A DNA stretch of 37,351 bases from Caulobacterales bacterium (GTDB lineage: Bacteria; Pseudomonadota; Alphaproteobacteria; Caulobacterales; Caulobacteraceae): NCBI GenBank assembly GCA_947474395.1, contig CANJID010000042.1:1-37351 (forward strand), read 5' to 3'. A program made the position numbers and the translations under genes. The stretch's first letter is position 1. Every line of letters begins with the position of its first letter. The notes under the pieces were generated by a model. It saw only the letters and a list, made by a program, of their open reading frames with translations, was not told where the DNA came from and did no database searches. Shown piece after piece: positions 7,940 through 16,623 of the stretch.

Positions 7940-9340
7940 ATGAAGCCATTCGTTCTCTGCGCCGCCCTGGCCGGCGCGGTCGTCGCCACCGGCGCCCTGG
8001 CGCAGCAGCGCCTCGCCGCGCCCATGGGCGTGCGGCCGGAAGACACCGCCAGCTACATCGGCTCGGCCAACGCCTCCTTGCGCGCCGTCGCGCTGTGCAG
8101 CGGGCTTTGGTCCGGCAATCAGACGCAGGCGATGATTGAGGATCGCATCCTGCCGCCGCCGGGCGAACTGAAGACAGAGATAGACAAAGCGCGGCGCATC
8201 GTTTCGGTCACCTATTCCAAGACCATGCCGCCGCGGATCGTGGCCTGGCGCAACGTGCTGGGCTGCGTCCAGCTGCCGGCGGGCGCTTCCATGGACTCGC
8301 TCAAGGCCGTGCCCCAGGTCTCGGCCAGCCTACGCGCGCCCGACCTCGACGATCGCGCCTGGCCCACCGGCGACGGGGACGCGACCGCCAACCTTCCGGC
8401 CGACCAGAAGCGAGCGCTGGACGCGGCGGTGGCCGCCGCCTTCGACGGCAAGACCTATGGCGGCATCACCTGGGGCGTGGTGGTGGTGAAGGACGGCAAG
8501 ATCGTCGCCGAGAAATACGACCTCGGCTTCGGGCCCCACGTCGGCCACCAGACCCATTCGGCGGCCAAGAGCTTCACCTCCACCATGGTGGGCATCGCGA
8601 CGAAGAAGTACGGCCTGGACATCAAGCGTCGCGGCGCCCTGACCGAGTGGCGCCGGCCGGGCGACCCGCGCGGCGAGATCACCGCCGAGCACCTGCTGCA
8701 CATGTCGAGCGGCCTCTACGGCGAGGGCGGCGGCAGCCCGCAGTCGGACATCTATTACCAGGGCGCGACGGTCGAGGGCCGGGCGGTGACCAACCACCTC
8801 GACAGCCCTCCGGGGACCCGCTTCCTCTATAATCCGCCGGACACCATGCTGCTGATGCGGGCGGTGCGCGAGGCGGTGAAGGACGACAGGCGCTTCTGGG
8901 CCTATCCCTTCCAGGAGCTGTTCTGGAAGATCGGCATGACCAGGACCTTCCCCTCCAGCGACTGGAACGGCGATTTCCTGATGTCCGGCCAGACCTACAG
9001 CACGGCGCGGGATTTCGCCCGTTTCGGCCTCTTCTACATCGCGGACGGGATGTGGAACGGCGAGCGCATCCTGCCGCCGGGCTGGACGAAGTTCGTGGCC
9101 ACGCCGGGTCCGGTGCAGCCGCCCGGAAACGGCGCCCGCTACGGCGGCCAATTCTGGCTCTACGGCGGCCAGGCCGGCCTGCCCGCCGACGCCTACAGCC
9201 CCAACGGCGGACAGGGTCAGTACGCCATGATCGTCCCCTCGCGGAACATCGTGGTGGTGCGGCGCGGGATCGATGAGGCCTCGAGCTTCCAGATCTCCAA
9301 GTTCAGCGCGGACGTGCTGGCGGCCCTGGCCCCCAATTAG
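7940..9340 (+). CDS. Secreted serine hydrolase, beta-lactamase/EstB-like
   Basis: A 466-residue protein with a cleavable signal peptide (MKPFVLCAALAGAVVATGAL, AQQ). After an N-terminal extension of about 160 residues comes a class C beta-lactamase-type domain. The nucleophile motif SxxK is SAAK at residues 207-210, within THSAAKSFTSTMVG. Also typical are HLLHMSSGLY, the STARDFARFGLFYIADG segment and the C-terminal GGQGQYAMIVPSRNIVVV. The classical YxN is not clear; FLYNPPDTML is in its place. The family includes esterases, amide hydrolases and peptidases, so the substrate cannot be named. Predicted periplasmic. Confidence 0.85.
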   Translation: MKPFVLCAALAGAVVATGALAQQRLAAPMGVRPEDTASYIGSANASLRAVALCSGLWSGNQTQAMIEDRILPPPGELKTEIDKARRIVSVTYSKTMPPRIVAWRNVLGCVQLPAGASMDSLKAVPQVSASLRAPDLDDRAWPTGDGDATANLPADQKRALDAAVAAAFDGKTYGGITWGVVVVKDGKIVAEKYDLGFGPHVGHQTHSAAKSFTSTMVGIATKKYGLDIKRRGALTEWRRPGDPRGEITAEHLLHMSSGLYGEGGGSPQSDIYYQGATVEGRAVTNHLDSPPGTRFLYNPPDTMLLMRAVREAVKDDRRFWAYPFQELFWKIGMTRTFPSSDWNGDFLMSGQTYSTARDFARFGLFYIADGMWNGERILPPGWTKFVATPGPVQPPGNGARYGGQFWLYGGQAGLPADAYSPNGGQGQYAMIVPSRNIVVVRRGIDEASSFQISKFSADVLAALAPN

Positions 9341-9408
9341 GCCCGGCCCCTTTCCGGCGCTCGAATTTGGCGGCGTCTTGGCCGGCGCTCACCCTGTCGG
9401 GCCAGGAT

Positions 9409-9437
9409 GCTGGAGGAATCCTAAGCCGGGGGATAGC
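9409..9437 (+). repeat. 29-bp direct repeat, copy B
   Basis: An intergenic copy of the sequence at 7865-7893 (27/29 identical), ending 26 bases before the ATG of the class II aldolase-like gene. Read in the same register as copy A it would encode MLEES followed by a stop. It could be a remnant of a duplicated gene end or a shared regulatory element. Confidence 0.75.
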
Positions 9438-9463
9438 TTGGCCCCAAAGTCGAGGGGACGGGC

Positions 9464-10267
9464 ATGAAGGCACTTGGTCGGCGCGAACTGATGGCCCTGG
9501 CCGGGGGCGGGCTGGCCGTCGCGGCTTTCAGCGCGGCCCGGGCCCAGGCGCCCGCATCGGCCGGCGCGCCCTCGCCCAAGCTGCTGGACGAGCTGGTGGC
9601 GGCCAACCGTATCCTGGCCGACCAGGGCGTAGTGGACGGCTTCGGCCACGTCAGCGCCCGCCACGACAAGCGCCCCGACCGGTTCCTCCTGGCCCGCAGC
9701 ATGGCCCCGGGGCTGGTGACGCCCGCGGACATCATGGAGTTCGACCTCGACGGCGTGGCGGTCGATCCGCGGGGCCGCACCCCCTACATCGAGCGCTTCA
9801 TCCACAGCGAGATATTCCGCGCCCGCGCCGACGTCGGAGCGGTGGTGCACAGTCACAACCCGGCCCTGATCCCCTTCGGCGTGTCCAAGGTCCCCTTGCG
9901 GCCCGTCTACCACATGGCCAGCTTCCTCGGCGCCGGCGCCCCGGTGTTCGAAATCCGCGAGGTCGCCGGGCCCCAGAGCGACATGCTGATCCGCGACGTG
10001 CGCCTGGGCCGGGCGCTGGCCCGCACCCTCGGCCGGTCGACCGTCGCCCTGATGCGGGGCCATGGGGCGGTGGTGGTGGGAGACAACGTCAAGACCGCCG
10101 TGATGCACGCGGTCTACGCCCAGATCGACGCGGTGGTGCAGGCCCAGGCCATGCAGCTCGGGCCGGTCACCTACCTGAACCCCTCAGAGGCGGCCAAGAT
10201 CGCCCCCCAGAACGACGCCCTGGTGGACAAGAACTGGGACCTCTGGCGCGCCCACGCGCTGAAGTGA
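9464..10267 (+). CDS. Exported class II aldolase/adducin-fold protein
   Basis: A 267-residue protein. Residues 1-28 form a signal peptide with a twin-arginine pair (GRRELMALAGGGLAVAAFSA) ending ARA/QA. The rest is a class II aldolase domain: GHVSARHDKRPDRFLLARS, the metal-ligand pair VVHSHNP (H129, H131), and the third His in RGHGAVVVG (H200). The family uses Zn or another divalent metal for aldol cleavage or decarboxylation of sugar-phosphate or hydroxy-acid substrates, almost always in the cytoplasm. An exported member is therefore unusual. It converges on radC with only 9 bp between the stops. Confidence 0.85.
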   Translation: MKALGRRELMALAGGGLAVAAFSAARAQAPASAGAPSPKLLDELVAANRILADQGVVDGFGHVSARHDKRPDRFLLARSMAPGLVTPADIMEFDLDGVAVDPRGRTPYIERFIHSEIFRARADVGAVVHSHNPALIPFGVSKVPLRPVYHMASFLGAGAPVFEIREVAGPQSDMLIRDVRLGRALARTLGRSTVALMRGHGAVVVGDNVKTAVMHAVYAQIDAVVQAQAMQLGPVTYLNPSEAAKIAPQNDALVDKNWDLWRAHALK

Positions 10268-10276
10268 GCCGACCGC

Positions 10277-11041
10277 CTACAGCAGCCCCAGGGCCTTGAA
10301 GCTCGCCACCCCGTCGCGGCCCACCACCAGATGGTCGTGGACGGAGATTTTCAGCGGCTCGGCCGCCTTGGCCACCTGGCGGGTCATGTCCACGTCGGCG
10401 GCCGAGGGCGTCGGATCGCCGGAGGGGTGATTGTGCACGAGGATCACCGCCGAGGCCGACAGCTCCAGCGCCCGGCGGACGATCTCGCGGGGATAGACCG
10501 GGGCATGGTCCACCGTGCCGCGGCCCATCACCTCGTCGGCGATCAGCTGGTTCTTGCGGTCCAGGAACAGCACGCGGAACTGCTCGCGCGCCTCATGCGC
10601 CAGGGCCACGCGGACATAGGCGAGGAGCGCCGACCAGGAGGAGATGACGGTGCGTTTGCGCACGGTCTCGCGCCCCATGCGCTGGGCCGCCTCATGCATC
10701 AGCTTCAGGTCCAGGGCCGCCGCCTCGCCGATCCCGCTGACGGTGCGCAGCTCCTCGAGGGAGGCGCCCAGCACGCCGCCGAGCGAGCCGAACCGGGCGA
10801 TCAGCGCCTTGGCCAGCGGCTTGACGTCCTTCTGCGGGATCGAGCGGAAGAGGTAGAGCTCCAGGAGCTCGTAGTCGGGCAGGGCGGCGAGGCCCCCGGT
10901 GCGGGCGCGCAGGCGCAGCCGGTCCCGGTGGCCGAGGTGGTGCGGCTTGGGCTCGGCGGGAGGCGCGACCGGCGCGAGGGCGCGGTCGCCGAACAGGCCG
11001 ACCTCCAGGAACCCTGGCTCAACCGAAAGATGGGCGCGCAT
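10277..11041 (-). CDS. radC: RadC family JAB/MPN-domain protein
   Basis: A 254-residue protein with an N-terminal helix-hairpin-helix-like region ([19 protein letters not shown], then [16 protein letters not shown]) and a C-terminal JAMM/MPN domain. The metal motif [16 protein letters not shown] and a later HDHLVVG are present. The name comes from an old DNA-repair assignment; the true role is unsettled. The ATG at 11041 is preceded by GGAGGG; a much longer frame extends upstream over map in a non-coding register. It follows map on the same strand. Confidence 0.93.
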   Translation of the reverse strand: MRAHLSVEPGFLEVGLFGDRALAPVAPPAEPKPHHLGHRDRLRLRARTGGLAALPDYELLELYLFRSIPQKDVKPLAKALIARFGSLGGVLGASLEELRTVSGIGEAAALDLKLMHEAAQRMGRETVRKRTVISSWSALLAYVRVALAHEAREQFRVLFLDRKNQLIADEVMGRGTVDHAPVYPREIVRRALELSASAVILVHNHPSGDPTPSAADVDMTRQVAKAAEPLKISVHDHLVVGRDGVASFKALGLL

Positions 11042-11131
11042 CGAGACCCTCCACGCACGGAAGTTCTCATAATGTTCCGCGCTCGGCAAGGGAGGTGGAA
11101 CCCCTCTCCTCGGAGCGCCGGCCCGCTCTCG

Positions 11132-11154
11132 GCCTCTCCCACGAGGGGAGAGGC
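11132..11154 (-). terminator. Hairpin between map and radC
   Basis: A perfect 9-bp GC-rich stem (gcctctccc / gggagaggc) with a 5-base loop lies 10 bases past the map stop. No T-run follows, so it may be a processing or intergenic-repeat hairpin rather than a true intrinsic terminator. Confidence 0.5.
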
Positions 11155-11163
11155 GAATTGCGC

Positions 11164-11991
11164 CTAGACGCCGCCGATCAGCGGCGGCTTGTCGAGGCCG
11201 TTTAGGGAGTGGGTGAAAATCTCGAAGCCGGTCTCGGTCACGGCGACCGAATGCTCGAACTGGGCCGAGAGGGACTTGTCGCGGGTCACCGCCGTCCAGC
11301 CGTCCGAGAGCAGCTTCACCTGGTATTTGCCCAGGTTCACCATCGGCTCGACGGTGAAGAACATGCCGGCCTTCAGCGCCGGGCCTTCGCCGGGGCGGCC
11401 GAAGTGCAGGATGTTCGGGCTGTCGTGGAACACCTGGCCCAGGCCATGGCCGCAGAAGTCGCGCACGACCGAGCAGCGCTGGGCCTCGACGTAGGACTGG
11501 ATGGCGTGGCCGATGTCGCCGACCGTGGCGCCGGGCCTCACCGCATTGATGCCCCGGAGCATGGATTCGTAGGTCACGTCGATCAGCCGGCGGGCGCGGG
11601 GGGCGATCTCGCCGACCCCGTACATGCGGCTGGTGTCGCCGTGCCAGCCGTCGGCGATCGCCGTCACGTCGATGTTGATGATGTCGCCGTCGCGCAGGGC
11701 GCGCTGGCCCGGGATGCCGTGGCAGACCACATGGTTGGGCGAGATGCAGACCGTCTTGGCGTAGCCGCGATAGAACAGGCAGGCTGGGTAGGCCCCATGG
11801 TCGAGGATGAACTCGCGGGCGACCTTGTCGATGTCGTCGGTGATCGCGCCCGGCTGGACCAGGGGATAGAGCACGTCCAGGCACTCGGCGGCGATGCGGC
11901 CGGCCTTGCGCATGCCCTCGAAGGCTTCGGGCCCATGCACCTTCGCGTTCGAGGTGCGAACCGCTCCCTGGTAGACGTCGAGGTCGCTCAT
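11164..11991 (-). CDS. map: Type I methionine aminopeptidase
   Basis: A 275-residue cytoplasmic metallopeptidase that removes the initiator Met from new proteins. The five metal ligands are recognisable: Asp in [20 protein letters not shown] (two Asp), His in [14 protein letters not shown], Glu in FFTVEPM and Glu in [10 protein letters not shown]. The start [12 protein letters not shown] has GGAG 8 bases upstream; an ATG further up (12045) would add a tail not seen in the family. Gene order sfsA, map, radC is familiar in alphaproteobacteria; here three small genes lie between sfsA and map. Confidence 0.97.
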   Translation of the reverse strand: MSDLDVYQGAVRTSNAKVHGPEAFEGMRKAGRIAAECLDVLYPLVQPGAITDDIDKVAREFILDHGAYPACLFYRGYAKTVCISPNHVVCHGIPGQRALRDGDIINIDVTAIADGWHGDTSRMYGVGEIAPRARRLIDVTYESMLRGINAVRPGATVGDIGHAIQSYVEAQRCSVVRDFCGHGLGQVFHDSPNILHFGRPGEGPALKAGMFFTVEPMVNLGKYQVKLLSDGWTAVTRDKSLSAQFEHSVAVTETGFEIFTHSLNGLDKPPLIGGV

Positions 11992-12086
11992 GGCCTGCTC
12001 CGAACCGGCGGGTCCGCCCGCCGCACTATTGCGCAGCCATAACATAGAACCTTGCCGAGACGTTCAAAGGGGCGAGGCGGCGGGGT

Positions 12087-12377
12087 TCAGCGCATTTCGA
12101 ACTGCAGACGTTTGACGCCTAGGTCTTGGGCCGAATTCAACAGGCACATGAAATCCTGGTAGCGCACGTCGTCCTGGACGAGCAGCCGGGACCGGCCTCG
12201 CTTTCTCGCAGGCTCGATCTCGACCTGCGGGATTCCGCAGGCCTTCGCGGCTGTCGCCAGTTGATCCGCAGTTGTGGTCGGAACCGTGAGGACCAGCTGC
12301 GAGGGATCGCTTGGGGTCGTCCTGCAGGCGCCCAGAAACAGAAGAGCGAAGACGGCCGCAAAACCCTCTCGCCTCAT
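12087..12377 (-). CDS. Small putative lipoprotein
   Basis: A 96-residue protein with a short signal sequence ending in a good lipobox: MRREGFAAVFALLFLGACRT, with Cys18 as the likely lipidated residue. The mature part is about 79 residues, with one further Cys pair (KACGIP and FMCLL) and an RKRGRSRLLVQDD segment; no known domain was recognised. Its ATG overlaps the stop of the upstream acidic-protein gene by 4 bp (12374-12377), so the two are coupled. The lipobox and tight overlap support a real gene. Function unknown. Confidence 0.7.
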   Translation of the reverse strand: MRREGFAAVFALLFLGACRTTPSDPSQLVLTVPTTTADQLATAAKACGIPQVEIEPARKRGRSRLLVQDDVRYQDFMCLLNSAQDLGVKRLQFEMR

Positions 12378-12658
12378 TCGTCTTCGGCCTCTTCCGCCTC
12401 ATCGCCCTTCAGCACCACAAACGCGTCGTGGAAGCGCTTCAGGGCGGCGACGGATGCCTGGACGCGCGCACCGGCGCCGGGGTTGTCGCCGAGGCTGTTG
12501 CTGACCACCGCGAGGTTGGTCGAGGCGATGGCGTCGGCCAGGGCCTGCAGGCAGTCCTTCAGGGCGACGAAGTCCGCCGCCTCGCTCCCGCCGTCGGCCT
12601 CGTCGTCGAGGTCGTCCGCGTCGGGGTCGGGTCCCAGGAAGTCCGAGGCGTCGATCAT
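12374..12658 (-). CDS. Small acidic protein of unknown function
   Basis: A 94-residue soluble protein, very acidic at both ends (DADDLDDEADGG near the N-terminus, DEAEEAEDE at the C-terminus). A helical middle (ALKDCLQALADAIASTNLAV) may form a helical bundle. A GGAGAA ribosome site lies 7 bases before the ATG. It overlaps the lipoprotein gene by 4 bp. No domain recognised. Overlapping frames on the same strand are Arg/Gly-rich and were judged shadows. Confidence 0.68.
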   Translation of the reverse strand: MIDASDFLGPDPDADDLDDEADGGSEAADFVALKDCLQALADAIASTNLAVVSNSLGDNPGAGARVQASVAALKRFHDAFVVLKGDEAEEAEDE

Positions 12659-12727
12659 GGGGCGTTCTCCGGGGGGACGGGTGAGCGCGATCCATAATCC
12701 CCGCGCCGCGCCGAGGCGAGCGATAGG

Positions 12728-13057
12728 TCAGGCCCCGGTCTCATCCACGACGATGGTGACCGTCTTGCCGCGGGACAGGGGCTCCCATCCGGCCGTGATG
12801 GCGGAGGCGAGGGCTTTGGCCACGACATCCGAAGGCAGTTTCGTGGGCTGCAGCAGCGGCGTGCCGAATCTCGGCCGCCCGGCCGGGGGAAACTCAATCA
12901 CGGCTTCGCGCTGGCCTTCCTTGTGACGCACGGCGATGGCCATGCCGCGCCAGCCCGCGGCGTCGCTGGACCACCCGCCCTGCCGTTGCAGCCGCCAGAC
13001 ATAGGGCTCCCCGTCGACCTGGATATCGAACTCGGGGTTTTTCTTCGTTCGCGCCAT
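12728..13057 (-). CDS. Small hypothetical protein
   Basis: A 109-residue protein, MARTKKNPEFDIQVDGEPYV..., with no signal peptide or membrane helix. The sequence alternates beta-like strands (YVWRLQRQGGW, GMAIAVRHKEGQREAVIEF) with a helix (SDVVAKALASAITAGW) and ends in KTVTIVVDETGA. Amino-acid use looks like a genuine protein. It lies between sfsA and the acidic-protein gene on the same strand. No family recognised and the ribosome site is weak. Confidence 0.6.
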   Translation of the reverse strand: MARTKKNPEFDIQVDGEPYVWRLQRQGGWSSDAAGWRGMAIAVRHKEGQREAVIEFPPAGRPRFGTPLLQPTKLPSDVVAKALASAITAGWEPLSRGKTVTIVVDETGA

Positions 13058-13081
13058 GGGACGGGAGTACCCCCGGCGACC

Positions 13082-13783
13082 CTAGCGGCGCCACGGAATT
13101 CGGTGCGAGAGGCGGATGGCGTCCTGGCCCATCTCGCACCGGTAGACCAGCACCTCCACCCCCGCGTCGGCCGCCCGGCCCAGCCCCGCGGCGAAGGCCG
13201 GGTCGAGGTCGTGGCAGGCGCTGAAGGCGTCGCAGTCGGTGCGCTGCACCGTGAACAGCACGACGGCCCGGTCGCCCTCGGCCACCATGGCCTCCAGCTC
13301 CTTCAGGTGCTTGGTGGAGCGGGCGGCGACGCAGTCGGGGAATTCGGCGAGCGAGCCCTCGCGGCGCAGGTGGCAGTTCTTCACCTCCAGCCAGACGCGG
13401 GGGCGCCCCTCGCCCTCCAGCACGAAGTCCACCCGGCTGGCGACGCCGTACTTCACCTCGGGGCGGACGCTGACGTAGCCCGAAAGTTCGCCGATGACGC
13501 CCTCGCGCAGGGCCTCGGCGACCAGGCGGTTGGGGTGCATGGTGTTGACGCCCACGAGGCCCCCATCGACCTCCACCATCTCCAGGGTGTGCGGCAGCTT
13601 GCGGGTGGCTGAGTCCGATCGCGACACCCAGACCGGCAGGCCCGGCATGTTCAGCCCCAGCATGGCGCCGGGGTTGGGCACATGCACCGTCGCCTCGCGG
13701 CCGTCATCGAAGGCCACGTCGGCGAGGAAGCGCTTGTAGCGCTGGATCAGTCGTCCGCGTTCGAGCGGTTGCGGGAACTGCAT
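13082..13783 (-). CDS. sfsA: Sugar fermentation stimulation protein homologue
   Basis: A 233-residue SfsA family protein. It has an N-terminal OB-like part ([29 protein letters not shown]) and a C-terminal nuclease-like fold with SRVDFVLEG and [13 protein letters not shown], whose Asp/Glu/Lys pattern resembles a PD-(D/E)XK site. The ATG at 13783 gives the usual family start [13 protein letters not shown] longer frame to 13945 runs into the divergent MoCF-domain gene and is rejected. The exact role is unsettled; DNA binding has been reported for the E. coli protein. Confidence 0.93.
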   Translation of the reverse strand: MQFPQPLERGRLIQRYKRFLADVAFDDGREATVHVPNPGAMLGLNMPGLPVWVSRSDSATRKLPHTLEMVEVDGGLVGVNTMHPNRLVAEALREGVIGELSGYVSVRPEVKYGVASRVDFVLEGEGRPRVWLEVKNCHLRREGSLAEFPDCVAARSTKHLKELEAMVAEGDRAVVLFTVQRTDCDAFSACHDLDPAFAAGLGRAADAGVEVLVYRCEMGQDAIRLSHRIPWRR

Positions 13784-13838
13784 CGTCCGCCTACTCAAAG
13801 AGGGTGATCGCAAGACGCCGACATAGGGGCCGGGCCGC

Positions 13839-14615
13839 ATGAGCGCCAGCGGGGAGAACGCTGAGAAGCGCGTCACCGCCGCCGTGCTGGTGATCGGCGA
13901 CGAGATCCTGTCCGGCCGCACCCAGGACACCAACCTCAACGCCATCGCAAAATTCGTCGCCGCCCATGGGGTGGACCTGGCCGAGGCCCGCGTGGTCCCG
14001 GACGTGGCGGCGGAGATCGTCGCCGCCCTGAACGCGCTTCGCTCCCGCTACGATTACGTCTTCACCACGGGGGGCATCGGCCCGACCCACGACGACATCA
14101 CCGCCGACTGCGTGGCCGCGGCCTTCGGCCTGCCCCTGCACGAGCACCCCGAGATCATGGCCCAGATGAGGGCGCGCTGGGGCGAGGAGCCGAACGCCGC
14201 CCGCCGCCGCATGGCCCGCGTGCCCGAGGGCGGGACCCTGGTGAAGAACCCGGAGACCGGCCCGCCGGGCTTCCAGATCGGCAATGTCTTCGTGCTCGCC
14301 GGCGTGCCCCGGATCATGCAGGGCATGCTGACCGACATCGGCTGGCGCCTGCAGGGCGGGGCGGTGGTGGTCTCCAAGACGCTGAAGGTCGAGGGCGCGG
14401 GCGAGAGCCTGATCGCGGGGCCCTTGCGCGCCGTGGCCGAGGCCCACCCCGAGCTGACCCTTGGCAGCTATCCCTTCTTCGGCGGCGCGGATGGCTACGG
14501 CTCCAACCTGGTGATCCGAGGCCGCGATCCGGCCGAGGTGGAGCGGGTCATGTCCGAACTGATCGAGGCCCTGCGCGCCGCCGGCATCGAGCGCCTCACC
14601 CCTGTGGAAGCCTGA
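13839..14615 (+). CDS. CinA-type molybdopterin-binding (MoCF) domain protein
   Basis: A 258-residue soluble protein. The MoCF/CinA N-terminal fold is shown by [17 protein letters not shown] near the start and [18 protein letters not shown] at about residues 77-94, the loop that binds molybdopterin-like ligands. The C-terminal deamidase domain of full CinA is absent, as in the short competence/damage-inducible protein A homologues. A small C-terminal domain ends with [12 protein letters not shown]. It is divergent from sfsA and 2 bp from the next gene, so likely co-transcribed with it. Confidence 0.9.
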   Translation: MSASGENAEKRVTAAVLVIGDEILSGRTQDTNLNAIAKFVAAHGVDLAEARVVPDVAAEIVAALNALRSRYDYVFTTGGIGPTHDDITADCVAAAFGLPLHEHPEIMAQMRARWGEEPNAARRRMARVPEGGTLVKNPETGPPGFQIGNVFVLAGVPRIMQGMLTDIGWRLQGGAVVVSKTLKVEGAGESLIAGPLRAVAEAHPELTLGSYPFFGGADGYGSNLVIRGRDPAEVERVMSELIEALRAAGIERLTPVEA

Positions 14616-14617
14616 GT

Positions 14618-15259
14618 ATGTTCGGTCGTTCGCGTGAGAAGAAGGCGCAGGTCGCCAGGAAGGGCCAGGGGGGCTGGTACGTCGAGGCCGCGGGCCGCGT
14701 CTGGGGCCCCTATGCCGAGGACCGGATCGAGCACTTCATCGGCGAGGGCCGGGTCGCCGCCGACACGCCGCTGGCCATGGATCGCGAGGGGCCCTTCACC
14801 CCGGCCGAGCGCTGCGGACGTTTCAAGGCCCTGTTCCCCAAGGACCGGCTGGTTCTGGACCCGGCGCCTGCCCCCCGCCGCCCGCCCGAGACCGAGCGCG
14901 CTTACGCGCCCGCACCGGCCGCCGCCGCCGCCGCACCGGCCGGCTATGAGGCCCCGCGCGCGCCGGAAGGGGAGGGAAGCGCCAAGGCATTGCTGGTCTG
15001 GGCCCAGCTCGCCCATCCGCAAGGCTTCGAGGCGGCGCTGGGCGCCTACGGCCCCACGGTGCGGGTGGAGAAGGAGCTCTGGCTCCTGCGCGCCCGCATC
15101 GGCTCGGCCGCCCTGCGCAACGCCCTGTCCCGCCGGCTGGAGGCCGACGACATGCTGATGGTGGTCGAGGCGCCGCTCAATCAGGCAGCCTGGTTCAACC
15201 TCGATGATTCCGTGGACAGGGCCCTGCGACAGCTCTGGCTGGGCGGCGGCGAGGGCTGA
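14618..15259 (+). CDS. GYF_2/DUF4339-like protein of unknown function
   Basis: A 213-residue protein. Residues 13-70 resemble a GYF_2 (DUF4339) module: GWYVEAAGRVWGPYAEDRIE followed by GEGRVAADTPLA. A Pro/Ala-rich linker (about 86-128, including a run of Ala) leads to a C-terminal domain of about 85 residues with WAQLAHPQGFEAALGAYGP and ADDMLMVVEAPLNQAAWFNL. No signal peptide or membrane helix. It starts 2 bp after the MoCF gene. GYF_2 modules are thought to mediate protein contacts; the rest is unassigned. Confidence 0.7.
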   Translation: MFGRSREKKAQVARKGQGGWYVEAAGRVWGPYAEDRIEHFIGEGRVAADTPLAMDREGPFTPAERCGRFKALFPKDRLVLDPAPAPRRPPETERAYAPAPAAAAAAPAGYEAPRAPEGEGSAKALLVWAQLAHPQGFEAALGAYGPTVRVEKELWLLRARIGSAALRNALSRRLEADDMLMVVEAPLNQAAWFNLDDSVDRALRQLWLGGGEG

Positions 15260-15845
15260 CAGCTTGGCCGTGTGGCGCAACGTCGCGCCGCCTCGGAACG
15301 CCGCCGTCCCGCCCGTCTCGTTCAAGCATCGCCATGTCGGCGGCTGGCCCGAAAACATCCGAAATGCGCCAAATGTCCTTTTGACGGATAAGCATACGGC
15401 CCGTCGATGCTCTCATAATTCTGAAATTGTGGCGGACCATCTCTCAGACTTACGTCGTCGGCGTCGAATCCGGCAGACATCCGGTCCGATCATCCCGCCA
15501 ATGCAGGTCGCAAATCTGTCATCGAGGCGTCATGGGCGCTGGATGGGCGTTCCGGTTTCTTGGCCTTAACACCTCGGAAAGCAGTTAGCATCAATCTGAT
15601 CAGGCGATTCGAGACGGCTCTTAGCCGCCTTCGAGTCGGTCGATCAGTGTCCGTGTCCCTGTTGCAGCGGAGTATGGGTTTGAGGCGACTCCCGCCCTGG
15701 CGGATGTCCGATCCGCCCCCAGCCGGTTCCCGGCCATCCCAGCCGCGGGTGGCCTCTCCCATTCCGAATCTTTGTCCCAAGGGCGCGTCCGCAAGGCCGC
15801 GTCCTTTTATGTTTTTCATCTCTTCCCCCACCTCTGGAGGTCCCG
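15260..15845. other. 586-bp intergenic region upstream of phoH
   Basis: No convincing protein is seen. A 113-codon frame on the minus strand (15490-15831) has poor composition and no ribosome site. The stretch 15360-15430 is clearly more AT-rich than its surroundings. An imperfect hairpin (about 9 bp, ggct/agcc core) lies near 15611-15631. The last bases hold a T-rich tract and a CTGGAGG ribosome site for phoH. It probably contains the phoH promoter with a long leader, or an unannotated small RNA. Confidence 0.5.
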
Positions 15846-16622
15846 ATGACCAAGCGTGCGCTCAAGCGGCAAGTGCGTGACGGCGAGTTCGACCCGACCC
15901 AGTTCGCCGACGAGAAGATCCGTCGGCTGCCGGTGGACCGGGGCGGCTGGTCGCCCTTGCGCGACTTCAGGGGGGGCGCGGGGGATGATCGGGACCAGGG
16001 CTATCTGAAGACCCTCAAACCCAAGTCCATCGGCCAGGCGCGGATGATGGAGGCGATCGACGCCAACAGTCTGGTGCTGGCCGTCGGTCCGGCCGGCACC
16101 GGCAAGACCTACCTCGCCATCGCCAAGGCGGTGCAGGCGCTCGAGGCCGGCAAGATCGGCCGCATCGTCCTGTCGCGCCCGGCGGTGGAGGCGGGCGAAT
16201 CCATAGGCTTCCTGCCCGGGGAGATGGAGGACAAGCTCGCCCCGTACCTGCGCCCCCTCTACGACGCCCTGTCGGATCGCCTCTCGATGAAGCGGGTGCG
16301 GGCCCTGATCTCCGAGGGCCTGATCGAGATCGCCCCCGTGGGCTTCATGCGCGGGCGCACGCTCAACAACGCCTTCGTGGTGATCGACGAGGCCCAGAAC
16401 TGCACCTACGGCCAGCTGAAGATGCTGCTGACGCGCCTCGGCTGGCACTCGACCATGGTGGTGACGGGCGACCCCAACCAGACCGACCTCTTGCCGGAGC
16501 TCTCCGGCTTCGGCGAAGTCGCCAGACGCCTGGAAGGCCTGCCCGACGCGGCCGTGGTGCGCCTCTCCGAGGTGGACATCGTCCGCCACCCCCTGGTGGC
16601 CAGCATGCTGGGGGTGCTGTGA
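15846..16622 (+). CDS. PhoH family ATPase
   Basis: A 258-residue cytoplasmic P-loop protein. Walker A is GPAGTGKT at residues 81-88 and Walker B is FVVIDEAQN at about 177-185. Also present are VLSRPAVEAGESIGFLPGE and VVTGDPNQTDLL, the family's sensor-type segments. The first 50 residues are a basic, poorly conserved extension. The start follows a CTGGAGG ribosome site. The family is linked to phosphate stress and RNA metabolism. No ybeY follows; instead it ends one base from the convergent YgiD-type gene. Confidence 0.93.
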   Translation: MTKRALKRQVRDGEFDPTQFADEKIRRLPVDRGGWSPLRDFRGGAGDDRDQGYLKTLKPKSIGQARMMEAIDANSLVLAVGPAGTGKTYLAIAKAVQALEAGKIGRIVLSRPAVEAGESIGFLPGEMEDKLAPYLRPLYDALSDRLSMKRVRALISEGLIEIAPVGFMRGRTLNNAFVVIDEAQNCTYGQLKMLLTRLGWHSTMVVTGDPNQTDLLPELSGFGEVARRLEGLPDAAVVRLSEVDIVRHPLVASMLGVL

Positions 16623-16623
16623 G

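Noticed and set aside
10277-11884. A longer RadC with about 280 extra N-terminal residues
   Set aside because: The extra part is an out-of-frame reading of map, rich in Arg and Pro. The ATG at 11041 has a good ribosome site.
15490-15831. A possible 113-residue minus-strand protein before phoH
   Set aside because: No ribosome site, no homology recognised, and a composition like random GC-rich sequence.
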